64,000 nt of DNA, taken from the NCBI GenBank assembly GCA_035578175.1, contig JAQMRL010000008.1, forward strand, positions 8,408,883 through 8,472,882, in the 5' to 3' direction. Position numbers and translations under genes: made by a program. Positions 11,501-25,900 of this stretch are shown piece after piece. The DNA comes from Catonia carolina (taxonomy: Eukaryota; Arthropoda; Insecta; Hemiptera; Achilidae). Every line of letters begins with the position of its first letter. Position 1 is the stretch's first letter. The notes beneath the pieces are model-generated. The model was not told the DNA's origin, did not search any database, and saw only the letters and a program-made list of their open reading frames with translations.

Positions 11501-14500
11501 AACTGCAGAACAGTTGGACGTTAAAAAAAAAAAACAAAGTGCTCCAGAAAGATGTTTGAAATGAAAGTTGTAGGTTTTTTAAATTTCCTACAACTCTGAA
11601 TATGTACGCATATTAAGGCTTTTGTTGTAGAATACATATTAAAGCCACAATTTAAAAAAATTACCATGAGTGCACAGCCACACAGAGAATTTCAACAGAT
11701 ATACTGCTTTCTTTATTTAGCAGAACGTAAAAACTGTAGTAAGAAACCAATTTTTAAAACTGTAGTAAGAAACCAATTTTTAAAACTGTAGTAAGAAACC
11801 AATTTTTAAAACTGTAGTAAGAAACCAATTTTTAAAAGAATCATAATAGCCATTTTGAAAAAATTGCAAAAAATGAAAAATTCAATGAATTAACTACTAC
11901 TTCTGGATGACCGATTTTGATGAAAATGTTCACGTCAGGTCCCCTTATGGTAAATAACGTAAGTTCCAAGTTTCAACTACGTACAATATTCCATTTTTAA
12001 GACACCAATTGCTACACCATTTTTTTTTTTTTTGGGACTGGGGGCCTGAAAATAATACTTTCCTCCCCTATATACTCAAACAGGACAAGAGAAAGTAAAA
12101 AAACAATCAAAGTAAAAATAAAACTCACCCTTTAATGTAAATGTAGTAATAATGGAAACCAAACACTAGAAACTGCAATAAGAAAACTTAAGAAATAAGT
12201 ATGATTTTGTAAGAAACGCAGTACGTAAGCTTCATTTTTTATTAATGAGAAACTATGGTACCAATGGAAATTGTTTCTTTATTAAAAACACTCACAAACA
12301 CTGAAACGCTTTTTATTATTTTGGGTGAGATTGTACAGTAACTGGAAACATTACTTTTTAAATGTTCAATAATTTTAGAAGATGGCATAAATTGTTTAGT
12401 GTATGTTTAAATTCTTACAACTGTCAATGTACTGCCATTGTACATATAATACTCGGAGCAAATTTAGTAAAACACAATACAATAATGCGGTATCCAACAC
12501 AGTGTATATATAATTTTCCTTTAGTGAGTCGTGATGACAATCAAAAAGGTCTTCAGTAAACAAATTTTTAGGAACATGAAATAGATTTTCAAACAAATTA
12601 ATCTGCGTAAAACCAAAACTGCAATCAAGAAGATTCTACTATATATCGTATTTAACTAGCTCACAAAGCTTTTTCAACTATCGCATCGAAGACAACAGTG
12701 CCTTTATTGAATATATAGGACATGTCATTGTACACACTCATTTCAAAATCGGTTACCACAGAAGAACTAATCAATTCTATAATTTAACGGTTTTTAAAAA
12801 AACAAATTCAATTCTGTCATCAAATTGTCTAATAAAGAAGTTTAATTATTTAACAACCTACAGGCATACTGTAAGGAAATTGCAGAGCGAGCCTTCCAAG
12901 CATCAACTTTGGCGAGAAAGCATTACCCCCCCACCATTGTAGTATTTTGCAATAGTGACTTGACAACACAATATTTGATATTGACGTGGCGAGGCTATTT
13001 CGTGGTGGGGATTTACCCCAACTTCCTGACGCATGCGCACTGGGACTGCAACATCCTACTGGTACAGCTATAATTTTGCGAATGATATGGTGATTTGGGG
13101 AGAGAAAGTAGAGGATGTGCAAATTCAGCTGGATGCTTGGAATGAAATAATGATAAGTTTTAGACTTCAAATGCGTACAGAAAAGATTTTTTTTTTTGTT
13201 TTACATCTGACTGTTTTGCAATTTCTGCTAAATGCAGATAATGGAGAATGATGATATATGAAATGAGTGAAGAAAAAATGCCAGACCTGACTGGGAATTG
13301 AACCCGGGACCCCGGCGAGAAGAGTGCAGTAATGGTTTTTGGGAAGGGACAGGGGTATCAAAGGGACCATTACACTCGAAGAAGAGGCATTGAAGCTGGT
13401 GAAAAATTTTAAATGTCTAGGGAGTAAGATTTCAGAAGGTGGAAAGATAGATGGAGAGATAAAAAAGTGGTTGTGCAAAAAGGAGGAAATATATATACCA
13501 AGTGACAAAACACTTGTTAAGGGACAGAAAGATACCAGAGAAGTCCAAATTAAAGATGTATACATTGTATTCTGCACCAGCAGTGCTGTATGGAGTGGAA
13601 ACGTGGGAGATAAATGAGAGGAATTGGAGTCGGTTACAGGTAGGGGAGATGAAGTTCTTAAGAGGAATAAAGGGTAGGACAAGGAGAGATAGAATAAAGG
13701 AAGTATACAGAGGTTAAAGCGGAACCAAATGTGGAAGGTATGAGGGAGAGGGTGGAGAAAATAAGGATAAGATGGTATGGCCATGTGAAGAGAATGGGGG
13801 AGGAAAAGTTACCTAGAAGAAAGGATGGAAGGAATGAGATCAAGTTGGACGACCAAGAAAAAAAATGGAAGGATGAAGATGTTAAGAGGAATGTGAAGGG
13901 ACAGGAATACAACTGGAAATGAATAAAGGAGAAATGGTGGATGGACAGAAGATAATGGAGAGGCTTGTTGGACACCCAGACCCGGCGATAGCTGAAATGG
14001 GCATTGTATACGTAATTTTTTTTTTATTCCTAATTTGTGTACGTTGCAATCTGTTCAATTCAGAACAATAAGCAACCCCATGACCCAATGAGATGAGGAT
14101 GATGTGTATGACATGTAAATGAGGTGTAGTCTTGTACAGACCTAGGCCGACCATTCCTGAGAGAGTATGGTTAATTGAACTACAACCATCAAAGTACACC
14201 GGTAACCACTGTCTAATATTCAAATCCGTATAAAAGTAACTACCTTTACTAGGATTTGAACCAGGAACCTTTGTCTCCGAAAATCAGCTGTTAAACAGCT
14301 GATTTTGGCGACGACTTTACCTCTAGACCAACCCGGTGGGTCACATAATTTAACAACAAAATTTTGTGTATTGTGTATTTTGCAGTTGAATTACTATTTC
14401 ATACATAGACACATCAAATCCAAAAATAAATAATTTCTGATCTCTTGGATAGGTATTTAAAAACCAAGGTTTTCAAAAAAAAACTGATTTTTAAAATAAA

Positions 14501-16951
14501 AAAATCCAGTCATTATTCCAGTAAATTATATTTTCACATACATGATGTAAAAAGAACATTCAAGATAAAAATTAAACGTAAACAGGATATAAACTTAAAA
14601 GAACAAAGTTTGGTGTTCTTGTATCACATGTAGTCCCTGCTACGAACGAAACTATCAAACATAGTGACCTCATTATAAACACAATATACTCTCAGCAATT
14701 GACAAATTATACAATTATTGTTTCTATTCAAAATTAATAAATTACACAAGTACAGAGATACGAGCCCACCCACATCTACTACAAACTTCTCAAAATTTTA
14801 AAAAGTTGCTGGAATAGGGATCTTGAATAAAACAATGATGAGGGTTTACCACTTGGAGATTTCCTCAATAAAAAAAAATAAACAGGAAATTAACACGTAC
14901 ATCATAAATACTGCTGGTTGTATAAATATACAGTTGTAATTAATAAAAATAACGACAAAAAATTTTTTCTTATTAGATGAATCCCTGCCCTAACATTGGG
15001 AGGATTAGCTGAAGCGACATGGCACATGGCAACTGTTGGAACCTCAGGAGGTTCCGGATAGGGGAAAAGCCAATAAATGGCCTGCTGTGAATAACCTGAA
15101 TGAGCAGTCAAGGGTAGTCAGCGTGAGAACCTCAGATTCTGCCGCTTTTGTTTTGTTGGGGGTCTGACAGTACAACTACAAAAGCCAAAATGGTAAAAAC
15201 AGTATACTGGGGAATACAAGAAGGGATAAAAATAAGAAATGATGTACTTAGGGAACAACTGGAAATGAACAGCCTGTTAAGGAAGGTTAAACAGACAGAC
15301 CTGAAATGGTTTGGCCATGTCAGTAGGATGGAGGAGGCTAGACTGCCAAAAGGATACTTATTTAGAGATGGAGAGAAAAAGACCAAGGATGGGTTCAGTT
15401 ACGGAAAAGATTTTTTTTTTCTTTTTGGTTTAACGTCCGACTGTTCTGCAATTACTGCTAATGCAGACGGTGAAGGATGAAATGATTATTTATAACGTAT
15501 GACAATATGCCATGCCTGAATGGGATTCGAACCCAAGACCGCATGATGAGAGGTGAGCACGCTATCAACTACGCCAATGCGTAGTTAATACGGAAAAGAG
15601 ATGGATGAGTGATTGAGAGAGGTGGAGAGGAAATTCGGAGAGATAAAGATGATGATTTTAGATGAATGTACATGACAAATATATAATTATTGCGTCGTAA
15701 TATTACCAGGTATAGCGGCAGCAAGAACATCAACACCAGCAGGCCCCAAAGATCGAGGCTTATCCTCAACCATGTACAACGTGTCTGGTATATCCGGTAT
15801 ATACGTCGCCCTCGCCCTTCTCATTCTTAATAATTCAACTTCCTGCACCAACTGGTCCTCTAACATTGCCTAAACACAACACACAAGAAAACGTTTCTTT
15901 ACTATAAAATACAGTCAAACTTCTGAAAAACGGACACTCGCAGGATAAAAAAATTTGTCCGCTAATGAGAAATATGTGTACTACAAAATTTTCTGTATTT
16001 ACATTATTTATTGTGTAATGTAACGTATTTAGCAAGAATACATAAAATACACACTATGTACGTTTATGCAATGAAAAAAAAAAATTTAATACATAACTAC
16101 ACTATATAGTACATGTACATAAAATTACAAAAAAAAAGAAACGTGTTATCTAATATGTAACATAAAAAATCTGGTGTGAAACACTCACACAACTTTCTCT
16201 TGCCAATGCAAATAATTTACAATATAATTTAACATTAGTAATAAAATATTAGAAATAAACAAAAAACTAACCTCAATAAACATAACCTTATTTTAATCAT
16301 GAGTGAAACACTCAAAATGAAAATCAACCTCAGTCTGGATTAAAAATACGGAAAATCACTATTTCACGCTAAACTAGGCTCTGTAGAGAAAAATACGTTA
16401 AATAAAAGTTGTAGATCTTTAAATTTCCTATAAATTTGGTTATATACACTTTTGTCGTAAAATGCATACTAAGGCCAAAATCTTAAAAAAATCGATTTTT
16501 CACACGTTTTCGTGAGAAAAAATCAGAAAATCGCTAATTTCTGCTAAACTAAGCGTCATACAAAAAAATGTTTGAAACAGAAGTTGTAGGTTTTTAAATT
16601 CTCTACAGCTTTTATTATATAAGTTTTTGCGCTAAAATTTATATTAAAGCCGTAATCTTAAAAAAACAACGTTTTTACGTGAAAACAGCCTCACCGAGAA
16701 TTTCAGCAAACATGGCGCCTACCCTATCTTGTAGAGAATAAAAAATTGAGTAAAATAGGCGATTTTAAAAAAAATCGTACGACCAGTTTTTGAGAAAATC
16801 GCAAAAAAACTGGAAAATTATACGAATAAACTACTACTTCCGGTTGACCGATTTTGATGAAAATGTTTGTGTCGCCTCCGGTAGTGGTATGTAACTTAAG
16901 TTTCAAGTACGATGTTCCGTTCTTGAGATATTCTGTTCACACACACACACA

Positions 16952-16985
<34 letters not shown>

Positions 16986-19900
16986 GACCAATCGCTGAAA
17001 ACATGTTTTTTGGGTTCAGGGGGTCTGAAAACGTATAGATCCGGTGAAAACTCGATTTCGAAAAATCGACATGAAAACAATACTTTCCTTCCTATATATT
17101 CATATTGGCAAGAGAAAGTAAAAATATGCATGCATGTACAGTAGGCCTACTTATAAGTAATCCAATATACCTTATGTTTGTATTCCAGGATTGTACAAGT
17201 TTGTATTCAAGGATTCTAAGTTGATTACACAATAAGTGATTTGGATGAGAATTGAGATGGTATAATTTATTTTTTGGCTACTTCTAACACTTTTTCATGA
17301 ATTATCGAACCGAATTTAATGGTAATGAATTTGCACATGCTCTACAAAACCGATCATATGTTATGCTGTCTACGATTAATCCGTCAGTTTATGGAAATAC
17401 AACGTATTGCATACATTGTACTAACATTTTTTATGGACAAATTTCGTCCGCTTCCCAGAAATTGAATTGTCAGCGTTCGTTATTAGGAAATATTTCAGTA
17501 TTGTGTCTTATGGGAAAATCCCGGGACTTTTAAAATTGTGCTAATAGGAAATGTTTGCAATTCGGAAGCGTCCGTTAGTAGAAGTTTCACTGTATATTAT
17601 TTAGGAGGTATTATCTGCATCTTTATAGCTCAAGTTACAGATAATTATACAAATTTTTACAACTGGCAGATATTTTACATCCACCATTTTCAGAATCCTC
17701 ACAATGTAGGAAATTTTTTTTCTGTACACTTGTTTCTTTTTGCTTCTCATGCTATAAAAGTTAATAATTTTTGTATCTGTTTAGGTTTAATATATTTTTT
17801 CCTTTCATTTCAATATTTCTAACATCCTTGTTTGACTTCTTTAAGAAAATCCAAATACCTATTTTACTAAGGAACCACAACAAGAGAGATATATAATTTT
17901 TGTTATAAATCAGAAAGGCAATCTTTCGTAAAAATTAAGATATCCTTGTATTAAAAATTATGTTTTAATTCTTGTTAAAAAAATAAAATTTATTTTGTAA
18001 GTACTCAGGGTAAAACAAATAACACATAAAAATTTCATGCCTGTATCTTTTACTATAAGCTGAGAATAAGGTAGCATACGTACACGCGTATTTATCTGTA
18101 CACCTTTCGGCCAGCTACGCCCATTCCGGAGGAATTTAAGCAGCCTAGTGGCTCCAAAGTGCTACCTAGGAACCCACAACCCCTGAGAGGCCAACCCAAA
18201 TGAGTGGGTGCGATCACTCCCCTCAGTACTCGTGTAAAAGTTGGACGAGTCACTGTCGAGCTCGTTACGCAACTAATGCTTTGCACATGGCTCTACCACA
18301 CATGTATGTTCTGCGCACAAACATGTATTAAGAATAGCACACGGAGGTGCTACAGCCAGCACCCATTACCTCAAAAGCAGGCAAAGATAGGGTAGCTAAA
18401 CTGCAGTTCTATGGACACGCTCTGTGCGGTCTGGGGCGTGCCCCCGGTAGCAAACGTACAGTAAGAAAAATTAAATTTTCTTGAAAATGTGTTCGAAAAT
18501 AAAACTTTTAATCAAGGCGTTACTGCGATACTGCATTTTTTTAAGGCTGAAAATAATAACAGTAAGAGTTTAGGAAAACATAAACCATTGAACAGAAGAA
18601 CAAGCTATTGAACAAGAAGAATGGTCTTGTTCAACCATTGAACAAGAAGAACAGAAGAACTTACCTTTATCTCTTCGTAATAAGGCATGAAGAGACGGGG
18701 TCGTACGAACAGTCCATTATTATTTGGCCCTGTACGCACCCAAGCGTTTAGTCGAATCGAATCCCTCTGATCAGATCCAATCATGTGGCTGGGAGGTGTA
18801 GACACAAGCCCTCGTCTATAAACACCACGGAAATCAAAATAAAATACCAACGATTGAAATTTACAATAAGAACCTTTTTTTAATGTTACAACGTTGATTT
18901 TATTCACTTTAATCCCCTACAACTGTAATTCTGATTTACTAATAAATACGAAAAAATAATAAAAAACAATTTTATTAATAACGATATACGAGGGCAGTCC
19001 AGAAGTAATCACTGTCACGTTTTGCATTGTAGCCACTAGGGGCGGAGCTATCGCGGCCATTTTAGTGCCACGGCATTTCTCCGTTCAGCGGCTATCCAGC
19101 CGTGCTAGCGAGAGGTCTGTGTTGCTCTTCGTTGTTTTTCAACAACAATTTAAAAAGTGTGCCGCAATTCAAAATCCTGCCAGTTGTGAATTACGGTCGG
19201 TAATACGATATGGTGACTCACTACTCGATCGAATCGTTACAGGAGACGAGACTTGGGTGAAGCATATCAATTGTGAAACCAAACTGCAGTCTATGGAATG
19301 GGGTCACACAAACTCGCCCAAAAAGCCGAGAAAATGCCTTCAAACATTGTCTGCAAGGAAGATTATGGGGACTGTTTTTTTGGGACAGGAAAGGAGTTCT
19401 TCTTATCGATTTTTTGGAACGTAGCACAACAATAACCTCTGCGAGGTATTGTGAAACACTTGAAAAGTTAAGAAGAGCGATCCAAAACAAGCGCAGAGGA
19501 AAGTTGACTGGAAAAGTTCTCTTTTTGCATGACAACACCCGGCCACACACGGCAAATCGAACACGAGAAGTCCTGGATGCTTTCAAGTGGGAGGTTTTCC
19601 CACATTTGCCATACAGTCCGGACCTTGTGCCCAACGATTATCACTTGTTCTCAACAATGAAGACATGGCTTGCGACGCAGCGCTTTGACGACGACGCGGA
19701 GCTGCAGGACATTGTGACTAACTGGTTAAAATCACAGGCGGTAGACTTTTACGACGCAGGCATTTCAAAATTAGTTCACCGCTATGATAAGTGTCTTAAT
19801 TTGTTTTGTAATTATGTAGAAAAATAGCATTTTAGTTGCACTTTTAAATGTATATAATAAAATTTTTTTCTTGTACTTAGTTTTTTTTTTATATTAAAAC

Positions 19901-22900
19901 ATGACAGACTTTCTGGACTGCCCTCGTATTTAGATGTATTTTATAAATTTCACTACCTATTTCAACTGCCTTGAACCTTATGATTCACTTACCATTTGTT
20001 TCAGAAGATCCACCATCAAAGTATTACCATGTATGAAACTTTCAAAACCAAAATTCAATGAAATTTTTGTTATAAACCTACAGAAGATGAATAATCTTCA
20101 TAGGTTAAAAAAAATTTGAAAGTTTCATATATTTTATAAATTCTGATGTTGTCCAAAACAGGCAGGTGTAGTGTTAAATTATTTGCACTTGATCTGCTAG
20201 TTTCAGGGCTATAAAAAATAGTTCTGTTTCTTATTACATGATCAAGGTTATTCATCACATTTCGTAATGTGGCTGTAGGAATTCGTGCCATTTCTTCACA
20301 TATCTGTTCTTTAAGTTCCCGTACATTTTGTACATTTGCGATTAGAAATGCCGAGTGACATTGCATGCTGTCGAGCTGAACACGTAGGACTTCTTAATAC
20401 AGCCGCCTGCACCTTGTCAACGTTTTCTGGTGTACGGATACTTTTAACGCTTCCAGTTCGTGTCTTCAGTGTTGATCCTGTTTCTTTGAAGTTTTTAACC
20501 CATATTTTTATTGCATGGGCTGAAGGTATCAGATCATTACGCGGATAATTGAAAAAATTACGAAATGCGAGCTGTGCGAACACGTTAACTATCATTATTT
20601 TTATAATACACTTTAACAGTGTATGCTCGTTGTGCACCACTCTATGACTCCATTGGAACTAAATGGTAAAACAGACATTTCAAGATGGCAATAGTCTCAT
20701 TCTCCTAGCCACACTACAGGAGACTGTATGCAGTGTTGCCAAATCGCCCGATTCACTGCCTCACCCGTTATTTCAGAATACAAAATAGAATTTTCCAGTA
20801 CTTACATAATTGTACACAACTTACTATATTAACATGAAAAATTTTAAAGCGGAAATTTATTACAACTGAACTCAAAGGAATATAATTCACCTGATCGCCT
20901 GTGCCAACGTTTCAGAATTAGCTGGAGCAACGTGGTCCATTCTAACCAAAGGCAGTAGTTCAGATAAAATCTCCCTCAGTTCGACGTCGCTTAGATCTCG
21001 TTTTTTAACACCTTTACGAGCCACCGAATGAGCCGTGTGACTTAACAGATTTGGTTCTAAAACATAACAATTAAAAACACTTAGTCTTTAACTTATAGAA
21101 TAACAATTAATTTATAATATACAAAGACAAGGATGTATAATAATTTTGAAGTATTGTTACAACTCGTTATAGTGAAGTAAAATTGTAAACTTTTATTTAA
21201 TTAATTCACATATAGTTATTTAACACAATTATTTGACAAGAAATAAAAACTAACCTTTACAAACGACAACAATGAACATGAGTTTATGAAAATAAGTTAT
21301 TAAACATTGATAATAATACAGTTCACGCAATTAATTAACAATAAAATAAAATAAACAATATCCCTTACCAAATTAAAGATAAAATAACAATGTCTGCTGA
21401 CAAAATAACAAACTTCACCGTAACGAAGAATCCCGTACAATTTAGACCACTAACACATCAGCCATTCAAACCGCGGCCGCGCCCCAACAATGGAAACCTT
21501 CGTTTTTATATTTAACCAGTCAGCTGTTTATGAGAAGCTGATTTTATTTTACCAGCTGATTTTATTTTCGCCCCTTCATTATAACAGTATTTTTTCAAAA
21601 TCAATGCATAAACCAGAGGATACGATTTCAGTGAACACCAACTACAATATTTTTTTCATTATAACAGTATTTTTCAAAATCAATGCATAAACCAGAGGAT
21701 AAGATTTCAGTGAACACCAACTATAATATTTTTTTCATTATAACAGTATTTTTCAAAATCAATGCATAAACCAGAGGATACGATTTCAGTGAACACCAAC
21801 TATAATATTTTTTTCATTATAACAGTATTTTTCAAAATCAATGCATAAACCAGAGGATACGATTTCAGTGAACACCAACTATAATATTTTTTTCATTATA
21901 ACAGTATTTTTCAAAATCAATGCATAAACCAGAGGATACGATTTCAGTGAACACCAATTATAATATTTTTTTCATTATAACAGTATTTTTCAAAATCAAT
22001 GCATAAACCAGAGGATACGATTTCAGTGAACACCAACTATAATATTTTTTTCATTATAACAGTATTTTTCAAAATCAATGCATAAACCAGAGGATACGAT
22101 TTCAGTGAACACCAACTATAATATTTTTTTCATTATAACAGTATTTTTCAAAATCAATGCATAAACCAGAGGATACGATTTCAGTGAACACCAACTATAA
22201 TATTTTTTTCATTATAACAGTATTTTTCAAAATCAATGCATAAACCAGAGGATACGATTTCAGTGAACACCAACTATAATATTTTTTTCATTATAACAGT
22301 ATTTTTCAAAATCAATGCATAAACCAGAGGATACGATTTCAGTGAACACCAACTATAATATTTTTTTCATTATAACAGTATTTTTCAAAATCAATGCATA
22401 AACCAGAGGATACGATTTCAGTGAACACCAACTATAATATTTTTTTCATTATAACAGTATTTTTCAAAATCAATGCATAAACCAGAGGATACGATTTCAG
22501 TGAACATCAACTATAATATTTTTTTCATTATAACAGTATTTTTTCAAAATCAATGCATAAACCAGAGGATACGATTTCAGTGAACACCAACTATATTTTT
22601 TAAGGTTGATGAGCTCTGAACGTATGCATTGCCCCCCAACCCACTTTATAGCTAGCCAATGACTTGCCAGCAACGTTGCCAATACTTGCTTTCCTAGCTC
22701 TGTAACATATTTCGTCAGCAATTTCATCAGCCATGGGATGAGCAGTATAGATTACGATGAAGAGAAGAACTGTACAAGACGAACGAATGATTCAAAATGG
22801 TCTTAGATTCGATTCCTGGTTTGGGAAATCTACACAATATTCAAACTAACATGTATTATAATAAGATACAGATGTTTTAAAATTAATAAACAATTTTAGC

Positions 22901-25900
22901 CAAAAAAAAAAAAAAACAAATAAACAAAAACGAACCTCTATCTTCCATTCTTCTAATCAACTGATGTTCGCCCCATTTTAAAACGGCTTGTAATATTTCT
23001 AACTCGCTCGCCTGAAGGAAATGCGATTGTAACGCATCAATCAGATGCGATTTATCCAATTGATGTAACACATTAGATTGAGCCACCGCAGTGAATTCCT
23101 CTCTCAAAAAATGTTTCGCTTGCCTGAAACAAAAACCAAACAAAAAAGTCATATTATTTAATAAAACATTCAAACTTTTAACTTATATAATACGGAAACT
23201 GTTAACACCACTGTTACCCCCGTTAATTAATTTTTGTATTCGTGCATAGTTATTTTAAATCTACACACCGCGGCTGACTTATTCTGATTTATACTTCAAT
23301 TACTGCTGTGTCATGCCTGCCTTCTGTATCACATGTACTTACTCAATCTCTGTTTCCTTTCTCCCACCCACGCTAAATACGAGGGGGTACCCAAAAGTAT
23401 CCGGAATAGCTCTGCTGTGGGCGGAGCTTGTGCAATACAAATTCCCGCCACTAGGCTGCTTGTAGCGCTACTCATTGCCAGTTCAATGCCATTTTGTTCG
23501 TTGATCTAGCTTGTTCTGTTCTCGTGCAGTGATTGTTCTCGCTAGTGCTGTTTTGTGCTCGTGTCGTTTTTCATGATGGCAAGTTTTAATGAACAACGTG
23601 CGGCTGTGAAATTTTGCTTCTTGCTCGGTAAAAACGCCGCGGAAACAGTTGTAATGTTGAACACAGCTTACAAAGACGACGCTATTGGAAAAACCCAAGT
23701 GTACGAGTGGTTTTTGCGCTTTAAAAATGGCGACATGTCGATTGAGAACAAACCTCGTTCTGGACGACCGTCGACTTCCCGAACAGACGAAAATGTTGTG
23801 AAAGTGAAAGAAATTGTACGAACAGACCGACGACAGACCATTGACTTTTTATCTTTAAGTGTTAAGAAGACTACGAAACAGCATTCGTCGTAAAAGACCT
23901 AATTTGTGGCAGACAGGGGACTGGTTTTCCCACCACGACAACGCGCCTGCACACACGGCAATCTCGGTTACCCAGTTTTTGGCGAAAAACGGCATGGTTT
24001 TGCTACCACACGCACCGTACTCACCCGATCTGGCTCCGTGTGATTTTTTCTTGTTCCCACGCATGAAAAAGGGCATGAAAGGTCTCCGATTTAACAACGT
24101 TGATGATGTCAAGAAAAAAACGACGGATGAGCAGGCAGCCATCACTGAAGAGGAGTACAAAAAATGTTTTGAACAGTGGAAGCACCGGTGGGACAAATGT
24201 ATTAGTTGTAATGGAGAGTATTTTGAAGGGGATAAGGTTCTTTTGTAAAAAAATTAAAAATAAATAGTTTTAAAAAATAATTCCGGTTTCTTTTGGGTAC
24301 CCCCTCGTACGAGGGTTATCCAGAAAATAACTTCCGTTTTGAAATAAAAAGTAAACGAGTGAAGATACAAAAACTTTATTATATACGTATTAAAACTACA
24401 GCTTTTCTCTATTTTTCGACATAGTCGCAAAAAAAATTCAAGCACTTGTCGTACCTTGAAGCAGTCTTTGAAATACCCTCTGCATAAAAATCTGTCGCCT
24501 GTGAATGTAGCCAACCATTCACAGCGTTTTGAAGCTCTTCGTCATTGGCGAACCGCTGAGATGCAAGCCACCGCTTCATGTTCGGGAACAGATGAAAGTC
24601 ACTAGGAGCCAAGTCCGGGCTGTATGGGGGATGATCGAAAAAACGTCCCATTTAAACTTGGCCAAAAGTTCATTTGTTCTTCGAGCAGTATGACGGCGAG
24701 AAAACTGTCGATTCTTGACAGCCACCCAATTTGAACAATGACCCCCATTGGAATTAGTTCATAAATGGTTGTCAGCTAGAAACACAATTGCCAACTCGAC
24801 CAATGTTAATTAACAGTGACTCTATCAGTTACCAGACTAGACTGAAGACCTACCCCTCAAACAATCAAATCTTATAAGAATGCAACAAAATCGTAAAAGA
24901 AATTACCTGTGTACCCAAGCAGAACCGTGCGGTTGACTGCCCCACCGTAAAACGCCGGGAAGCGATTCAAGATTTAACCATTCAAGTATTACGTCTTCAC
25001 AGCCTTGAGATACAATATCCAGTTCTAAGAATCTACCGATCTGATATAATTCCATCGCTTCTTCAAGCGGACTCGGTCGCGCTCTGCCCGTATGAGTTAA
25101 AGCTTCAACCTGTCAAAAAAAAAAAAAGAAAAACCATTTAAATCTCTTCGTATGAATTCACAAAAAAATGCAATACAAAATTAAATATAGTTCAGGGTGG
25201 ACTGTCAATCATAATCACCATTTTCTTTATTCTTCTCTCTATTGTTGAACCTCCATTGCTTTCTTAGCTTAATTTGCATCCAACTGTTTTACAAATTGCT
25301 GCTGATGCAGACGGTGAATGATTAGAAATGAAAAAATCTGGTGTGAAACACTCACACAACTTTCTCTTGCCAATTAAAATAATTAACAATAAACCTAACA
25401 TTAGTAATAAAACATTATAAATAAACAGAAAACAACCTCTAAAAACATAACCTAATTTTAATCATGAGTGAAAAACGCAAAATGAAAATCAACCTCAGTT
25501 TGGCTTAAAAATACGGAAAATTACTCTTTCACGCTAAACTAGGCACTGTACAAAAAAATGCTCTAAATAAAAGTTGTAGATCTTTAAATTTCCTATAAAT
25601 TTTATTATATACACTTTTGTCGTAAAATGCATACTAAGGCCGAAATCTTTAAAAAATCAATTTTTCACACGTTTTCGTGAGAAAAAAACAGAAAATTGCT
25701 AATTACCGCTAAACTAAGCGTTATACGAAAAATGTTTGAAATAAAAGTTGTAGAATTTTAAATTCTCTACAACTTTAATTATATAAATTTTTGCGCTAAA
25801 ATGCATATTTAAGCCGTAATCTTAAGAAAACAATGTTTTTACGTGAAAACAGCCTCACCAAGAATTTCAGCAAACGTGGCGCCTACCCTATCTTGTGGAG

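Larger units (their letters stand above)
11061..12100 (+). mobile_element. HINE/DINE-like element, copy c
   Basis: A diverged full-length copy beginning TCTAATGTTAAACACTCAC, with ACTTTCTCTTGCC and ending GACAAGAGAAAGTAAAAA. It is interrupted by a SINE (11368-11533) and contains a private 26-bp tandem repeat (11729-11836). The CA tract is lost. Confidence 0.75.

Noticed and set aside
13167..13975. Long minus-strand frames (205 and 105 codons)
   Set aside because: Antisense of a purine-rich LINE relic, giving Ser/Phe/Leu/Pro-rich nonsense.
17297..17822. Two plus-strand frames of 78 and 94 codons
   Set aside because: They fall at the end of the pogo-like element and in AT-rich intron; no domain is seen.
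21577..22600. CRISPR-like array
   Set aside because: The repeat is contiguous with no unique spacers; it is a minisatellite in an animal intron.
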